Shown here: piece by piece, positions 8,690 to 17,777 of the stretch | Numbering within the stretch: the stretch's first letter is position 1 | How the letters are laid out: the number at the start of each line of letters is the position of its first letter | Source: Deltaproteobacteria bacterium | GTDB taxonomy: Bacteria > Desulfobacterota > Desulfuromonadia > Geobacterales > JAJYBI01 | Reading direction: 5' to 3' | DNA length: 64,000 nt | Assembly (NCBI GenBank): GCA_021779095.1 | Contig: JAJYBI010000011.1 | Span: 25,252-89,251 of the forward strand | Position numbers and translations under genes: made by a program | The notes under the pieces: model-generated | The model's input: only the letters and a program-made list of their open reading frames with translations | The model's database searches: none | Told to the model about the DNA's origin: nothing

Positions 8690-10483
8690 GTGTCGTCCGG
8701 TCCGAAACATCCCGCAGGTTCCCGATACGGAACCGTCTCTGCCCTGATGGTCTGTGTGTGGCTTCTGCTCTGGTGGGTAGCCCCCGCCCGTGCAGCCGAT
8801 CCGGTGAAGCTGGTCGTGACGGGGGTACAGGGTGCCGCGCTGGTCAACGTGCGGGAGGCGCTCGCGCTTCCGCCGGGGCTCGTGCGCGAAGGCACGGTCG
8901 ACCGTCTCTGGCTGGACTATTTCGCCGGGCAGGTGGAGGCGAAGGTGCGTACCGCACTGGAGCCGTTCGGTTACTACGAAGCCCGGGTCACCTCCGTGGT
9001 CGAGCCGGCGGGCGAGGGGGCCTATCGGCTCCGGGTTGCCATCGTGCCGGGGAAACCGGTGCGGATAACGGAGCTCACGGTGGACGTACGCGGCCCCGGC
9101 GCGCAGGAGAAACGGCTCAAACGGGACCTGGCCGCCTTCCCGCTGCATAAGGGGGGCGTCCTCCTGCAGCGGGCGTACGAGGAGGCAAAGGGGCGGATGC
9201 TGGCGGACGCCCTGGATCTCGCCTACCTGGATGCAACATATTCCGTCCACGAGATCCGCATCTCCCCGGCCGCGCACACCGCCCGCGTCGTGCTGGTGCT
9301 GGAGACGGGGACGCAGTACCTGTTCGACGGCGTGCGGTTCGAGGGGGCTTCCGACTATCCCGAGCCGTTCCTGCGCCGGTACGTGACGTTCCGTGCCGGC
9401 GACCGGTTCTCCCAGTCCCTTCTCGGCGAGACCCAGCTCAACCTGACCAACTCGGAACGGTTCAAAAAGGTGCTGATTACCCCGCAGAAGGAGGATGCGC
9501 GCGGGTTCAGGGTGCCGGTACTGGTGCAGCTCACCCCTGCGGCACGCAGGAGCCTGCGGCCGGGGGTGGGGTACGGGACGGACACCGGTTTCCGGTTCTC
9601 CACCCGGTACCGCGATCTGAACCTCTTCCACCGCGGGCATGAACTGGACATCAACCTCTATCTCGCCGAACGGCTCCAGGGGGTCGCCGCCGGGTATACC
9701 ATCCCCGGCTCCCGGGACATCCGGACCTCGACGGTGCTGCGCCTCAACCTCCAGCGGGAGGATGTCTCCTCCTACGTGAGCCGGCTGGCGGCGGTGGAGC
9801 TCGACGTGAACCGCAGTTTCGGGAAGGGGGAGCTTGGGACCGTCTACGTGAAGCTCCAGCAGGAGGATTTCACCATCGCCGGCCAGGATTCCAGCAACCG
9901 GCTCGTGCTACCCGGCATCCGGTTCTCCGGAAACCGTTTCGACAGCCTGATCCGCCCCCGTCGGGGATACCGCTACGCGTTGGAGGTGCGGGGGACGAAC
10001 CGGTATTTCGGCTCGGATACGCAGCTTCTCCAGTTCGTGGCCGAGGGGAGCCACGTCCTGCCGCTGCCGTGGCGACTGTCGCTCCATTCGCGGGCCAGGG
10101 CGGGGATCACGGCGGTCAGCGATCCGCTGCACGACCTTCCGCCGTCGTTGCGGTTTTTCGCCGGAGGCGACCGGAGCGTCCGGGGGTATGCGTACCAGTC
10201 CCTGGGGCCAACAGATGCCGCGGGCCAGGTGCTGGGGGGAAAGCACCTTCTGGTCGGCAGCGTCGAGCTGGAGCGGGGTCTCTTCAAGGACTGGGGGGTC
10301 TCGGTCTTCTACGATGCCGGCAACGCCTTCGACTCCTTTACCAACGTCCGGCTGGCGCAGGGTGCCGGGGTGGGGGCACACTACTACACGCGGATCGGCT
10401 CGTTCAACCTGTACATCGCCCGCCAGATCGGCGAGCCCCATCCGGCGATCCGTTTCCATTTCACCGTGGGGCTAGAACTGTGA
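8690..10483 (+). CDS. tamA: TamA, outer-membrane Omp85-family assembly protein
   Basis: A 597-residue protein (E. coli TamA 577) that begins at a GTG with AAAGGGGAG about 8 nt upstream. A signal peptide (VSALMVCVWLLLWWVAPARA) ends near residue 35. POTRA domains follow to about residue 260, then a 16-strand BamA-type barrel with the FFAGGDRSVRGYAYQSLGP signature near residues 487-505 and a terminal beta-signal ending in Leu. TamA works with inner-membrane-anchored TamB in outer-membrane protein insertion or phospholipid transport. tamB starts inside the tamA stop region (GTGA overlap), which indicates translational coupling. Confidence 0.93.
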   Translation: MSSGPKHPAGSRYGTVSALMVCVWLLLWWVAPARAADPVKLVVTGVQGAALVNVREALALPPGLVREGTVDRLWLDYFAGQVEAKVRTALEPFGYYEARVTSVVEPAGEGAYRLRVAIVPGKPVRITELTVDVRGPGAQEKRLKRDLAAFPLHKGGVLLQRAYEEAKGRMLADALDLAYLDATYSVHEIRISPAAHTARVVLVLETGTQYLFDGVRFEGASDYPEPFLRRYVTFRAGDRFSQSLLGETQLNLTNSERFKKVLITPQKEDARGFRVPVLVQLTPAARRSLRPGVGYGTDTGFRFSTRYRDLNLFHRGHELDINLYLAERLQGVAAGYTIPGSRDIRTSTVLRLNLQREDVSSYVSRLAAVELDVNRSFGKGELGTVYVKLQQEDFTIAGQDSSNRLVLPGIRFSGNRFDSLIRPRRGYRYALEVRGTNRYFGSDTQLLQFVAEGSHVLPLPWRLSLHSRARAGITAVSDPLHDLPPSLRFFAGGDRSVRGYAYQSLGPTDAAGQVLGGKHLLVGSVELERGLFKDWGVSVFYDAGNAFDSFTNVRLAQGAGVGAHYYTRIGSFNLYIARQIGEPHPAIRFHFTVGLEL

Positions 10484-13400
10484 GAAGGTCAGTCAGATAT
10501 ACACTGTTCACCGTCCCTGCCGTGGTGACGCTCTCAGTACTGGGGGGGCTCTGCTGGCTCGCCGGCACCACGGCCGGCGCGGCCTGGCTGCTGGATGCCG
10601 TGTCACGTCACACCGCGCTGCAGTTGTCCGCCCGTGCGGTGGAAGGGCGGCTCGTCGATCATCTGCATCTTGCCGGATTGCGGTTCGCCACGCCGGGCGT
10701 CAGCGGGGAGATAGCCGACCTGGAGCTGCGCTGGCAGCCGATCTACCTCCTTTCCGGCGAGGTCGCCGTATCGGAGTTTAAACTGCGGGGCGTGCAGGTC
10801 CGGGACGACCGGCCGTCCGGCGGACCGCCGCCGGAACTCGTCTGGCCGCGGGTCTCCGGCGTTCCCGCCCGGCTGCACGGCAGGGTCGACCGGCTCCTCG
10901 TGGAGGGGGTCGACTACCGGCGCGCGTCGGAGGCGCCCGTCACCATTGACCGGATCGCCGCTTCCCTTGACTGGCGCGACCAGATCCTGACGGTCGGTGC
11001 GCTGGCTTTCGCGTCACCGGCCGGCCAGGCGGCGGGTACGCTCATGGCCGGCTTCCGCCGTCCGTATCTGCGGCTGGACGGGACCTTCGCGCCGCCCAGT
11101 CCCGTGGCCGGGATGGACCGGTTTGCCCTCTCGGTACGCCTCCACCCCGGCAGGGGGGACGAGCAGATGGCCGGAGCGCTGACGCTTTTCGGTGCGTCCG
11201 GTGCGCGACGCCGGCTCGACATCGCGGGCGGGATCGGGGTGAGCCGCACCTCGCTCGCGTTCAGGCGGTTGCGCGCGTCCGTTCCCGGCCGGCGCGGTGC
11301 GGTGACCGGGAACGGCACCCTCTCCCTCGCGGCACGGCAGCCGCTCCTGAAGGGTGTACTGACGGTGGCCGGGCTGGACCTCTCCCCCGAGACCGGGGTC
11401 ACCACCGATATCGCCGGGACGATCTCCTTCGAAGGCGGCGCATCCGGCTACCGGGGGTGGTTCGACCTGGCGAACGCGGGGAAGGGGTGGCGCAATGTCA
11501 CCGTGGCGGGGCACTACACGGGCGATACCGCCGGGATGCAGCTGGAACTTGCGAACGGATCGCTCCTGGCGGGTGCCGGACAGGGGAGCGTGTTGATCGA
11601 CTGGCGCGACGGCGTTTCCCTCTCCGGCGCGTTCAAGGGGAGGCGGCTCGATCCGGCCAGGATCTCCCCCGACTGGCATGGGGTCATCAACGTCGATCTG
11701 GACGGGAAGCTGCGCTGGCGCCGTTCGGTGCCGCTGGCGGGTGCGTTCGGCGCCACCCTCCTGGACAGTACGCTGCACGGCAGGGCACTGACCGGTGCGG
11801 TCCGGGCGAACCTTGCGGACGGCACCCTGCGGATCGGCCGGCTCGACCTGCAGGGGCGGGGGTTCGACATCCATGCGGCGGGGGAACTGGGGAGACGTCT
11901 GACGCTGTCGGCCCGGGTCGCCGATCTCTCCCGCTTGATGCCCGATACCGCCGGCGAGGCGCGTCTGGAGGGGTGGGTACGTCGGCAGAACGGCCACTTC
12001 AGCGGTGCCGCCACCCTGGCCGGACGCGACGTCGCTGCCGCCGGTGTCCGGGTCGCGTCGGCGGACCTTTCCGCGCGGCTCGACGAAGGGGAAGGGTACC
12101 CACTGCATCTGCGTGCCAGCATTCGGGGGCTTGCCCGGAAGCGGTTCCGCCTGGATGCCGCCTCCATTACGGCGGACGGTACCCTCCAGCGGCATGCGGT
12201 GACGATTGAGCTCCGCTCCGGCGACGCCTTACTGCAGGCGGCGGCAACAGGCGGGTACCGCGACGGACGCTGGCAGGGGGAGATCGCGCGCGGCTTTGGG
12301 CATGACAGCGTCGGCCCCTGGCGGCTCACCGCCCCCGCGCCGCTGACCGTCAATGCGGATGGCGTCTCGTGCCCGTCGCTCACCCTGGCCGGCGTAGCGG
12401 GGGAGAGGATATCGGTCGCCGGCACCCTCACCCGGAATCCCTTCGGAGGTGCCTTGCGGCTTCAGTGGAAGGGGGTGCACCTGGATCGGGTCGATCCGTG
12501 GCTTGCCGATCTGCAGCTGACGGGGCGAAGCGACGGCAGCGTGCGGCTGCGCATCCTGCCGGACGACCGGATCGAACTGGCTGCCGGCGTCCGGGCATCG
12601 GGGAGTGCAATCCTGCAGGGGCACCGCGTTACCGTGACCCGGGCCGTGCTGGACGCCAGTGGCGACGTCCGCGGCATGCATGCCGCACTGGATGTCGAGC
12701 TTGCCAACGGTGCAGGGGTGAAGGGATCGGTGACATCGGACGCCCCCGCCCGGCTGGGGCTCCCCCGGGAGGGGAACGTGGCGCTGCGATGGACGGGGGT
12801 CGATCTGGCGCTCCTGCACCGCTGGTTGCCGAAGGGTATGGAGGCGGAAGGGGTGGCGTCGGGAAACGTCGCCGGGCGGCTGAACGCCGACGGGTTCGAT
12901 CTGAGCGGTGACGCGGCGCTTGCACAGGGGAAGGTGCTCTGGAAGCGGCCCGGCGGCGAGCTGAAGCTTTCGCTGCGCAGTGCCGCAACCAGGTGGCACT
13001 GGGCGGGGGAGGCGCTGGACGGTTCGTTCGATCTGGCCCTGGCCGACCGCGGCCAGGCGAAGGGGAGATTCCGGTTGCCGCTGCCGGCCAGGGCGGGCGC
13101 CGGCATCGAGCGCCGCGGCCCGGTCCGTGCCTCGCTGACCGGACGATTCCGGGAGGAGGGGATCGTCACCGCCCTGTTCCCGTCCTTCATCCGGGAGAGC
13201 CACGGCGACCTCGACGTCGATCTGCATGCGGACGGCAGCTGGGACGACCCGCGGTTCGGAGGGGAGCTGCGCCTGTCCGGGGCGGGTGCCTATCTGCCGA
13301 CCGTCGGCATCCAGCTGAAGGCGTTCCAGCTGGACGCACATCTGGAGGGGGACGAGGTGCGGATCGATGCGTTCCGGGCGACCTCCGGTCCCGGGCAGCT

Positions 13401-14463
13401 CAGCGGGACGGCGGTCATCCGGACGGCCCACGGTCGCGTGACCGGCTACCGGGGAACCATCGACGGCGACCGGTTCCGGGTCGTCTACCTGCCGGAACTC
13501 CAGATGCTCTGCACGCCGCATCTTACCTTCGACGGTACCCCGGAACGGCTGACCGTGCGGGGCGATGTGAAACTGCCGGAGCTTATGGTCACCGGCCCTC
13601 CGGGCCACGCGACCGTGACCCCGAGCGAGGACGTGGTCATCGAGGGTGCCCCGCAAGAGGAACAATCCTCACCGTTTGCGCTGGCCGGCCAGGTGCGGGT
13701 CGAATTCGGCGATCATGTCCTGGTGAAGACGGAGGGGATCGACGCCCAGATGGGAGGCACGGTGGATCTCACCTTCCACGACCTGCGACATGTCACGAGC
13801 CGGGGGGAGATCCGGGTGCTCAAGGGCCGGTACAAGACCTACGGTGTCGATCTGGATATCGAGCGCGGGCGGCTCTTCTACACCGGCGGACCCGTGGCGC
13901 AGCCGACCCTGGACATCCTGGCGCTCCGGACCGTCGGCGACGTGAAGGCCGGGGTGACGGTGGCGGGGACCCTGCGGTCGCCGGTGGTGAAGCTCTATTC
14001 CCAGCCGACGATGCCCGATGTGGATATCCTCTCCTACATCGTGCTCGGTCAGCCGATGGGCTCCGGCGGCGAGAAGGCGAATCTCATGGCCCAGGCGGCG
14101 GGGGTCCTCCTCTCCACGGGACAGTCGGTCGTTCTGCAGGACCAGATCAAGCAGCGGCTGGGGCTCAGTACGCTGGAGATCCAGTCCGGCAGCGGCGAGA
14201 CCGGCAGTCACATGGGGTACACGCCGGTACAGGTGACGCCGCCGGGGAGCGCGCCGGCCACCACGTCGACCGGTGTCGCCGAGACGATCCTGACGGTGGG
14301 AAAATATCTGACGCCGTCGCTGTACGTGAGCTACGGGCGGTCGATCTTCACCGGGAGCAACCTGGTGCGCCTGCGCTACAACTTTTTCCGTCAGTGGGAG
14401 GTGGAGGCCCAGACGGGCGGGGAGAGCGGCGTGGATCTCTACTACAAGCTCGACCTCAGATAG
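10480..14463 (+). CDS. tamB: TamB/AsmA-like translocation and assembly module protein
   Basis: A 1327-residue protein (E. coli TamB 1259). The GTG at 10480 overlaps the tamA stop by 4 nt and gives an N-terminal signal anchor (RYTLFTVPAVVTLSVLGGLC). The frame is open upstream but that part is antisense-like noise over tamA. The long middle is made of repeated short beta strands, as expected for the hydrophobic groove that spans the periplasm. The last ~350 residues are the TamB C-terminal domain (DUF490), for example GQVRVEFGDHVLVKTEGIDA and LGQPMGSGG. The protein bridges the inner membrane to TamA. Its stop is 14 nt from the stop of the convergent barrel gene. Confidence 0.92.
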   Translation: MRRSVRYTLFTVPAVVTLSVLGGLCWLAGTTAGAAWLLDAVSRHTALQLSARAVEGRLVDHLHLAGLRFATPGVSGEIADLELRWQPIYLLSGEVAVSEFKLRGVQVRDDRPSGGPPPELVWPRVSGVPARLHGRVDRLLVEGVDYRRASEAPVTIDRIAASLDWRDQILTVGALAFASPAGQAAGTLMAGFRRPYLRLDGTFAPPSPVAGMDRFALSVRLHPGRGDEQMAGALTLFGASGARRRLDIAGGIGVSRTSLAFRRLRASVPGRRGAVTGNGTLSLAARQPLLKGVLTVAGLDLSPETGVTTDIAGTISFEGGASGYRGWFDLANAGKGWRNVTVAGHYTGDTAGMQLELANGSLLAGAGQGSVLIDWRDGVSLSGAFKGRRLDPARISPDWHGVINVDLDGKLRWRRSVPLAGAFGATLLDSTLHGRALTGAVRANLADGTLRIGRLDLQGRGFDIHAAGELGRRLTLSARVADLSRLMPDTAGEARLEGWVRRQNGHFSGAATLAGRDVAAAGVRVASADLSARLDEGEGYPLHLRASIRGLARKRFRLDAASITADGTLQRHAVTIELRSGDALLQAAATGGYRDGRWQGEIARGFGHDSVGPWRLTAPAPLTVNADGVSCPSLTLAGVAGERISVAGTLTRNPFGGALRLQWKGVHLDRVDPWLADLQLTGRSDGSVRLRILPDDRIELAAGVRASGSAILQGHRVTVTRAVLDASGDVRGMHAALDVELANGAGVKGSVTSDAPARLGLPREGNVALRWTGVDLALLHRWLPKGMEAEGVASGNVAGRLNADGFDLSGDAALAQGKVLWKRPGGELKLSLRSAATRWHWAGEALDGSFDLALADRGQAKGRFRLPLPARAGAGIERRGPVRASLTGRFREEGIVTALFPSFIRESHGDLDVDLHADGSWDDPRFGGELRLSGAGAYLPTVGIQLKAFQLDAHLEGDEVRIDAFRATSGPGQLSGTAVIRTAHGRVTGYRGTIDGDRFRVVYLPELQMLCTPHLTFDGTPERLTVRGDVKLPELMVTGPPGHATVTPSEDVVIEGAPQEEQSSPFALAGQVRVEFGDHVLVKTEGIDAQMGGTVDLTFHDLRHVTSRGEIRVLKGRYKTYGVDLDIERGRLFYTGGPVAQPTLDILALRTVGDVKAGVTVAGTLRSPVVKLYSQPTMPDVDILSYIVLGQPMGSGGEKANLMAQAAGVLLSTGQSVVLQDQIKQRLGLSTLEIQSGSGETGSHMGYTPVQVTPPGSAPATTSTGVAETILTVGKYLTPSLYVSYGRSIFTGSNLVRLRYNFFRQWEVEAQTGGESGVDLYYKLDLR

Positions 14464-14477
14464 CGTGATGCCCCGTA

Positions 14478-15344
14478 TCAGAAATGGCGAAAGAGCGACA
14501 TACTGACGCCGTACTCGGGGGTGCCGTTGGTAAGCCCCCGCGACAGGTACCCCTCCAGTCCGGTCTTCGCCAGGAAATCCCAGTTGAACGAGATCCGCCC
14601 TTCGAAGAGTCCCGGTGCGTCGTCGGCGGGAGCGGTCGCCCCCTTGCCGGAGAGCGACAGGTAGAGGGAGTCGGTGAACTGGCGGCCGATGCCGGCGGAG
14701 TAGGAGAGGTAGTCCCGGGTGGCGTAGATGTCCGATTCCCCCTGGAAGATGTAGCTCCCTTCCGCGAAGAGATTCACCGCATCGAACCACTTGTCGAACG
14801 CCAGGCCGGGACCGGCATCGAACTCGCCGGTGCCGAGCCCCCGGTCGCGATCGGCAGTGGGAAACTTCAGATATGCGGTCATCCGCACCTGCGGCGCCGT
14901 ATCCCCCTCCGTCAGCAGTTCGTAGCCGCCGGAGAGCGTCACGTCCCCCAGTCCGCCACTGGCCCCGCCCGAACTTCCCGCCGGACCGGCCCCGAACCTC
15001 TTCGCAGCTGCCTGCGGCCCCAGGACGCCGGTCTGGTTACGGAGCGGCATGATTGCACCGTACACCGTGTTGCCGTTACTCTGCCAGATGTAGGGGACGA
15101 CCAGCTCGAAGTCCCATTTTTCGGTGGGGCGATAGTCGATGGTGAGCGGAACGGAGATGAAGTCGGTACGTATGTCGGTGCCGAACCGGCCGGTGGCATA
15201 TTCGAACCCGAGACCGGCGGAAAGCGTGCCAGCCCCGATCTGCGGGCGCTCCGCGGCACTGCAGAGGGGGGGCGGGGTGGACAGGAACGCACCGCAGATG
15301 GTGATTGAACAAAGATGCCGTCTGATGATGGTTTGTATCGTCAT
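14478..15344 (-). CDS. Outer-membrane beta-barrel protein (phenol MetA-pathway/transporter-like)
   Basis: A 288-residue secreted protein. The ATG at 15344 has GAGAGG at good spacing; a frame extension adds six residues without a better site. A signal peptide (TICGAFLSTPPPLCSA) precedes alternating beta strands, and the protein ends in Phe (SLFRHF), as outer-membrane barrels do. Strand patterns such as LGFEYATGRFGTDIRTDF and DFELVVPYIWQ resemble the family named 'putative MetA-pathway of phenol degradation', whose members are usually uncharacterised porin-like barrels. It is the third gene of a short unit with 15378-15893 and 15906-16250 (33- and 12-nt gaps), so the three products probably act together at the cell surface. 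The cargo is unknown. Confidence 0.7.
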   Translation of the reverse strand: MTIQTIIRRHLCSITICGAFLSTPPPLCSAAERPQIGAGTLSAGLGFEYATGRFGTDIRTDFISVPLTIDYRPTEKWDFELVVPYIWQSNGNTVYGAIMPLRNQTGVLGPQAAAKRFGAGPAGSSGGASGGLGDVTLSGGYELLTEGDTAPQVRMTAYLKFPTADRDRGLGTGEFDAGPGLAFDKWFDAVNLFAEGSYIFQGESDIYATRDYLSYSAGIGRQFTDSLYLSLSGKGATAPADDAPGLFEGRISFNWDFLAKTGLEGYLSRGLTNGTPEYGVSMSLFRHF

Positions 15345-15377
15345 GAAACCTCTCGTGAGCAACGGGGTGACGGTGTG

Positions 15378-15893
15378 CTAGCGGTGTAGCCGACCGCCCC
15401 GGTGCTGGCGCAGGGGCCGCTGTCGGTGCCGTTCCGGATTGTTCCAGCCGGAGCCCGCCCAGACCGGCCGGCCGGTGTCGCTGCGCAGGACGATTACATT
15501 GCCGCCGGCGGCAGTGCCAATGCTCTGGACGATCAGGTATGATGTTTCGTCGCGTCCCACCGCCCGCGACCCTTTGGCGGTTACTTCGTCGCCGATCCTG
15601 AGAATGAACCCGTTGTCGCGCCAGTACCGTTTCGGCCCCAGCACCAGTGTGGTGGTTGTATCGGTCGAGCTGATGACCGCCAGTGCTGGGCCGGAGCCAT
15701 CCTCCAGGTCGAAGCTGACGATCCGGCCGCGCTGCGTCACGACGGTGTTCCGGTCAAAGCCCTGTTCCAGGTCGAGGCCGCTTTTGTCCGACACGTTTTC
15801 TTCGCCGAACGGCCAGCTGGCCTCGGCGCGTGAGCGGACTGCGAGCAGGGTCATGAAGGTAGCCGTGATCAGCAGCAGGCGGCCGTAACGCAT
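15378..15893 (-). CDS. Predicted periplasmic protein of unknown function (small beta-rich, MamS/OB-like)
   Basis: A 171-residue protein with a signal peptide (RYGRLLLITATFMTLLAVRSRAEA) and a single compact beta-rich domain: TQRGRIVSFDLEDGSGPALA, then GDEVTAKGSRAVGRDETSYL and VIVLRSDTGRPVWAG. The 'GxRIxxFDL...GDEVTAKG' pattern resembles secreted OB-fold-like or MamS-like domains, but this is a weak recognition and no catalytic residues are evident. It lies between the Gln-rich secreted protein (12-nt gap) and the outer-membrane barrel (33-nt gap), so it may be their periplasmic partner. The C-terminus is Arg/His-rich and probably disordered. Confidence 0.7.
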   Translation of the reverse strand: MRYGRLLLITATFMTLLAVRSRAEASWPFGEENVSDKSGLDLEQGFDRNTVVTQRGRIVSFDLEDGSGPALAVISSTDTTTTLVLGPKRYWRDNGFILRIGDEVTAKGSRAVGRDETSYLIVQSIGTAAGGNVIVLRSDTGRPVWAGSGWNNPERHRQRPLRQHRGGRLHR

Positions 15894-15905
15894 TTCGTCT
15901 CCTTG

Positions 15906-16250
15906 TCAGTTGTTCGGACTGCCGTATCCCGTGCCGTCCTGCGGAGGAACGGCATTGCCGGTCCCGTCGCCGGGACCCAGGCGGCGCATCTGCCCCTGTC
16001 CTTGGCCCTGCCCCTGGCGACCGCTGCCGGCCGCCGTCCCGCTGCCGTCCTGCTGCCGCTGCTGCTGCATGGTGCGGGTCTTGGTCTGCGTCTGTGTCTG
16101 TGTCTGTGTCTGGTTGTTCACGCAGCTGCCGTCCCTAAGCCTTGCCCCCTGTCCGCCTTTGCCTCCGCTGCCGCGGGCAAACGCCTCACCGCCGAACGCC
16201 AGGGCACAGAGTGCCGCGAGAACCGTTACCGTCAGTTTCGTCTTCGTCAT
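15906..16250 (-). CDS. Small secreted Gln/Thr/Gly-rich protein
   Basis: A 114-residue protein. The ATG at 16250 has GGGAGG six bases upstream and begins a clear signal peptide (TKTKLTVTVLAALCALAFGG, cleavage near AFA). The mature part is low complexity: a Gly-rich stretch, one Cys, a (QT)n run NNQTQTQTQTQTKTRT, then MQQQRQQ, GQGQGQGQ and a Gly/Pro tail. The QT run is encoded by a 6-bp repeat (about 16084-16113). This composition suits an unstructured extracellular or periplasmic polymer-like protein; no known family was recognised. It is the first gene behind a sigma-54-like promoter and directly downstream of a sigma-54 response regulator. Confidence 0.75.
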   Translation of the reverse strand: MTKTKLTVTVLAALCALAFGGEAFARGSGGKGGQGARLRDGSCVNNQTQTQTQTQTKTRTMQQQRQQDGSGTAAGSGRQGQGQGQGQMRRLGPGDGTGNAVPPQDGTGYGSPNN

Positions 16251-16293
16251 GGTATACCTCCCGGTAGTTGATATCTCCTGCTGACCGGGATGT

Positions 16294-16309
16294 TTCATAG
16301 TGCGTGCCA
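16294..16309 (-). promoter_or_regulatory. Putative sigma-54 (-24/-12) promoter
   Basis: On the minus strand TGGCACGCACTATGAA matches the sigma-54 consensus TGGCAC-N5-TTGCA: the -24 element is exact, and the -12 element keeps its G at the right distance but has A for the following C. It lies 44 bp before the start codon of the Gln-rich gene, a normal leader length. The adjacent upstream gene encodes a sigma-54 activator. Confidence 0.55.
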
Positions 16310-16387
16310 GGATTGGGTGATGCGTGTAACGTACCGAAAACGTGTGGCAATCTGCGGGCGGTGCCGTTGCGTGCCCGATTCTTTCGT

Positions 16388-16402
16388 GCAGATCCTGCAC
16401 CT
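16388..16402. promoter_or_regulatory. Dyad, candidate activator-binding (enhancer) site
   Basis: GTGCAG-ATC-CTGCAC is a perfect inverted repeat about 80-95 bp upstream of the sigma-54-like promoter. A further CTGCAC half-site lies at 16418-16423. Distance and symmetry fit an NtrC-type upstream activating sequence for the adjacent regulator. Confidence 0.5.
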
Positions 16403-16433
16403 GTCGTAACGGAATCTGCACTCCGCCGCTCCT

Positions 16434-17777
16434 TCACTCTCCCTTCGTGAGACCGTACTGCTTCAGCCGGTACTGGAGCGTCCGGCGGGAGATGCCGAGT
16501 ATTTCCGCCGTGATCCGCCGGTTGTTGTCGCAGCCCTTCAGAGTCCGGATGATCGTTTCGCGCTCCGTCTCCTCCAGGAGTGCACCCCGGTCCGTGTCCC
16601 GGGTGGGGCGGGTGATCGAGGCGGGGAAATCGTCGCGGGTGAGGACTCCCCGCCCCAGGATAACGGCGCGTTCGATGGCGTTCTGGAGTTCCCGTATGTT
16701 GCCGGGCCAGGCGTACCGGCGAAGGCACTCCAGCGCATCGACATCGATGCCGCTGACCGGCTTGCCCGCGCCGCGGGCGTACCGGGCGACGAAGTAATCC
16801 GCGAGCGCGGGGATGGCGTCGTTCCGCTCCCGGAGCGGCGGCAGGTCCACCGGGAAGACGTTCAGCCGGTAGTAAAGATCCTCGCGGAACCGTTTCTCCT
16901 CGGCTTCCCTGGCCAGCTGGCGGTTGGTGGCGGCAACGACCCGCACATCAGCGGCGATCTCCTTGCTGCCGCCGACCCGCTCGTAGCGGCGCTCCTGGAT
17001 GACGCGCAACAGTTTCGCCTGCAACGGCAGGGGAAGTTCACCCACCTCGTCCAGGAAGATGGTTCCCCCCTGAGCCAGTTCGAACTTGCCGCGCCGCGCC
17101 TGCAGTGCCCCGGTGAACGCCCCCCGTTCATGGCCGAACAGCTCGCTTTCCAGCAGGTTTTCGGGGATGGCGGCGCAGTTGACCGCCACGAACGCCGCAT
17201 CCCTGCGGGGACTCAGGAGGTGTACGGTCCGGGCGACCAGCTCCTTGCCGGTTCCGCTTTCCCCCTGGATCAGCACGGTGGTCAGCGTCGGCGACACCTC
17301 GCCGATGAGGCGCCGGACCGCTTTCATGGCGGTGCCGGCAAAGATCAGTTCCTCCGGCGGCAGGCCGGCGGCCTCCGTCTCCTTCAATGTCAGATAGTCC
17401 CGCTCGCGGCGGCCTTCCTCCAGCGTCTTCCGGATAACCGTCCGGAGTGCATCGGGAGACTTCAGCGGCTTGGTGATGAAGTCAGCCACACCTTCCTTCA
17501 TGGCATCGACCGCTTCCTCGATGGTGCCGAATGCGGTCAGGAGGATGAACGGCGGCGGGGCCAGATCGGTCCGGCTGGCCCGGTACAGGTCGAGTCCGCT
17601 CATCCCCGGCAGTTTCAGGTCGGAGAGGACCAGGTCGAAGCTCTCCCGGCGCAGCATTGCAAGCGCCTCTTCGGCCGCTGCCGTTTCCCTGACCTGAAGC
17701 CCCTCTCGCTGAATGATGGTGCGGAGCAGGCCACGGAAGGTCGTGTCGTCTTCCACGACGAGAATGCGGGCTTTCAT
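16434..17777 (-). CDS. NtrC-family sigma-54-dependent response regulator
   Basis: A 447-residue regulator in three parts. The receiver domain has Asp53 in VLSDLKLPG and Lys103 in ITKPLKSP. The AAA+ domain has Walker A GESGTGKE (172-179), the sigma-54 contact loop GAFTGA (219-224) and Walker B GGTIFLDE (237-244). A Fis-type helix-turn-helix follows (NRRITAEILGISRRTLQYRL). The ATG at 17777 overlaps the kinase stop by 4 nt. It is very likely phosphorylated by the upstream kinase (17774-19039). The sigma-54-like promoter and GTGCAG/CTGCAC dyad just downstream suggest that its main target is the next unit. Confidence 0.93.
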   Translation of the reverse strand: MKARILVVEDDTTFRGLLRTIIQREGLQVRETAAAEEALAMLRRESFDLVLSDLKLPGMSGLDLYRASRTDLAPPPFILLTAFGTIEEAVDAMKEGVADFITKPLKSPDALRTVIRKTLEEGRRERDYLTLKETEAAGLPPEELIFAGTAMKAVRRLIGEVSPTLTTVLIQGESGTGKELVARTVHLLSPRRDAAFVAVNCAAIPENLLESELFGHERGAFTGALQARRGKFELAQGGTIFLDEVGELPLPLQAKLLRVIQERRYERVGGSKEIAADVRVVAATNRQLAREAEEKRFREDLYYRLNVFPVDLPPLRERNDAIPALADYFVARYARGAGKPVSGIDVDALECLRRYAWPGNIRELQNAIERAVILGRGVLTRDDFPASITRPTRDTDRGALLEETERETIIRTLKGCDNNRRITAEILGISRRTLQYRLKQYGLTKGE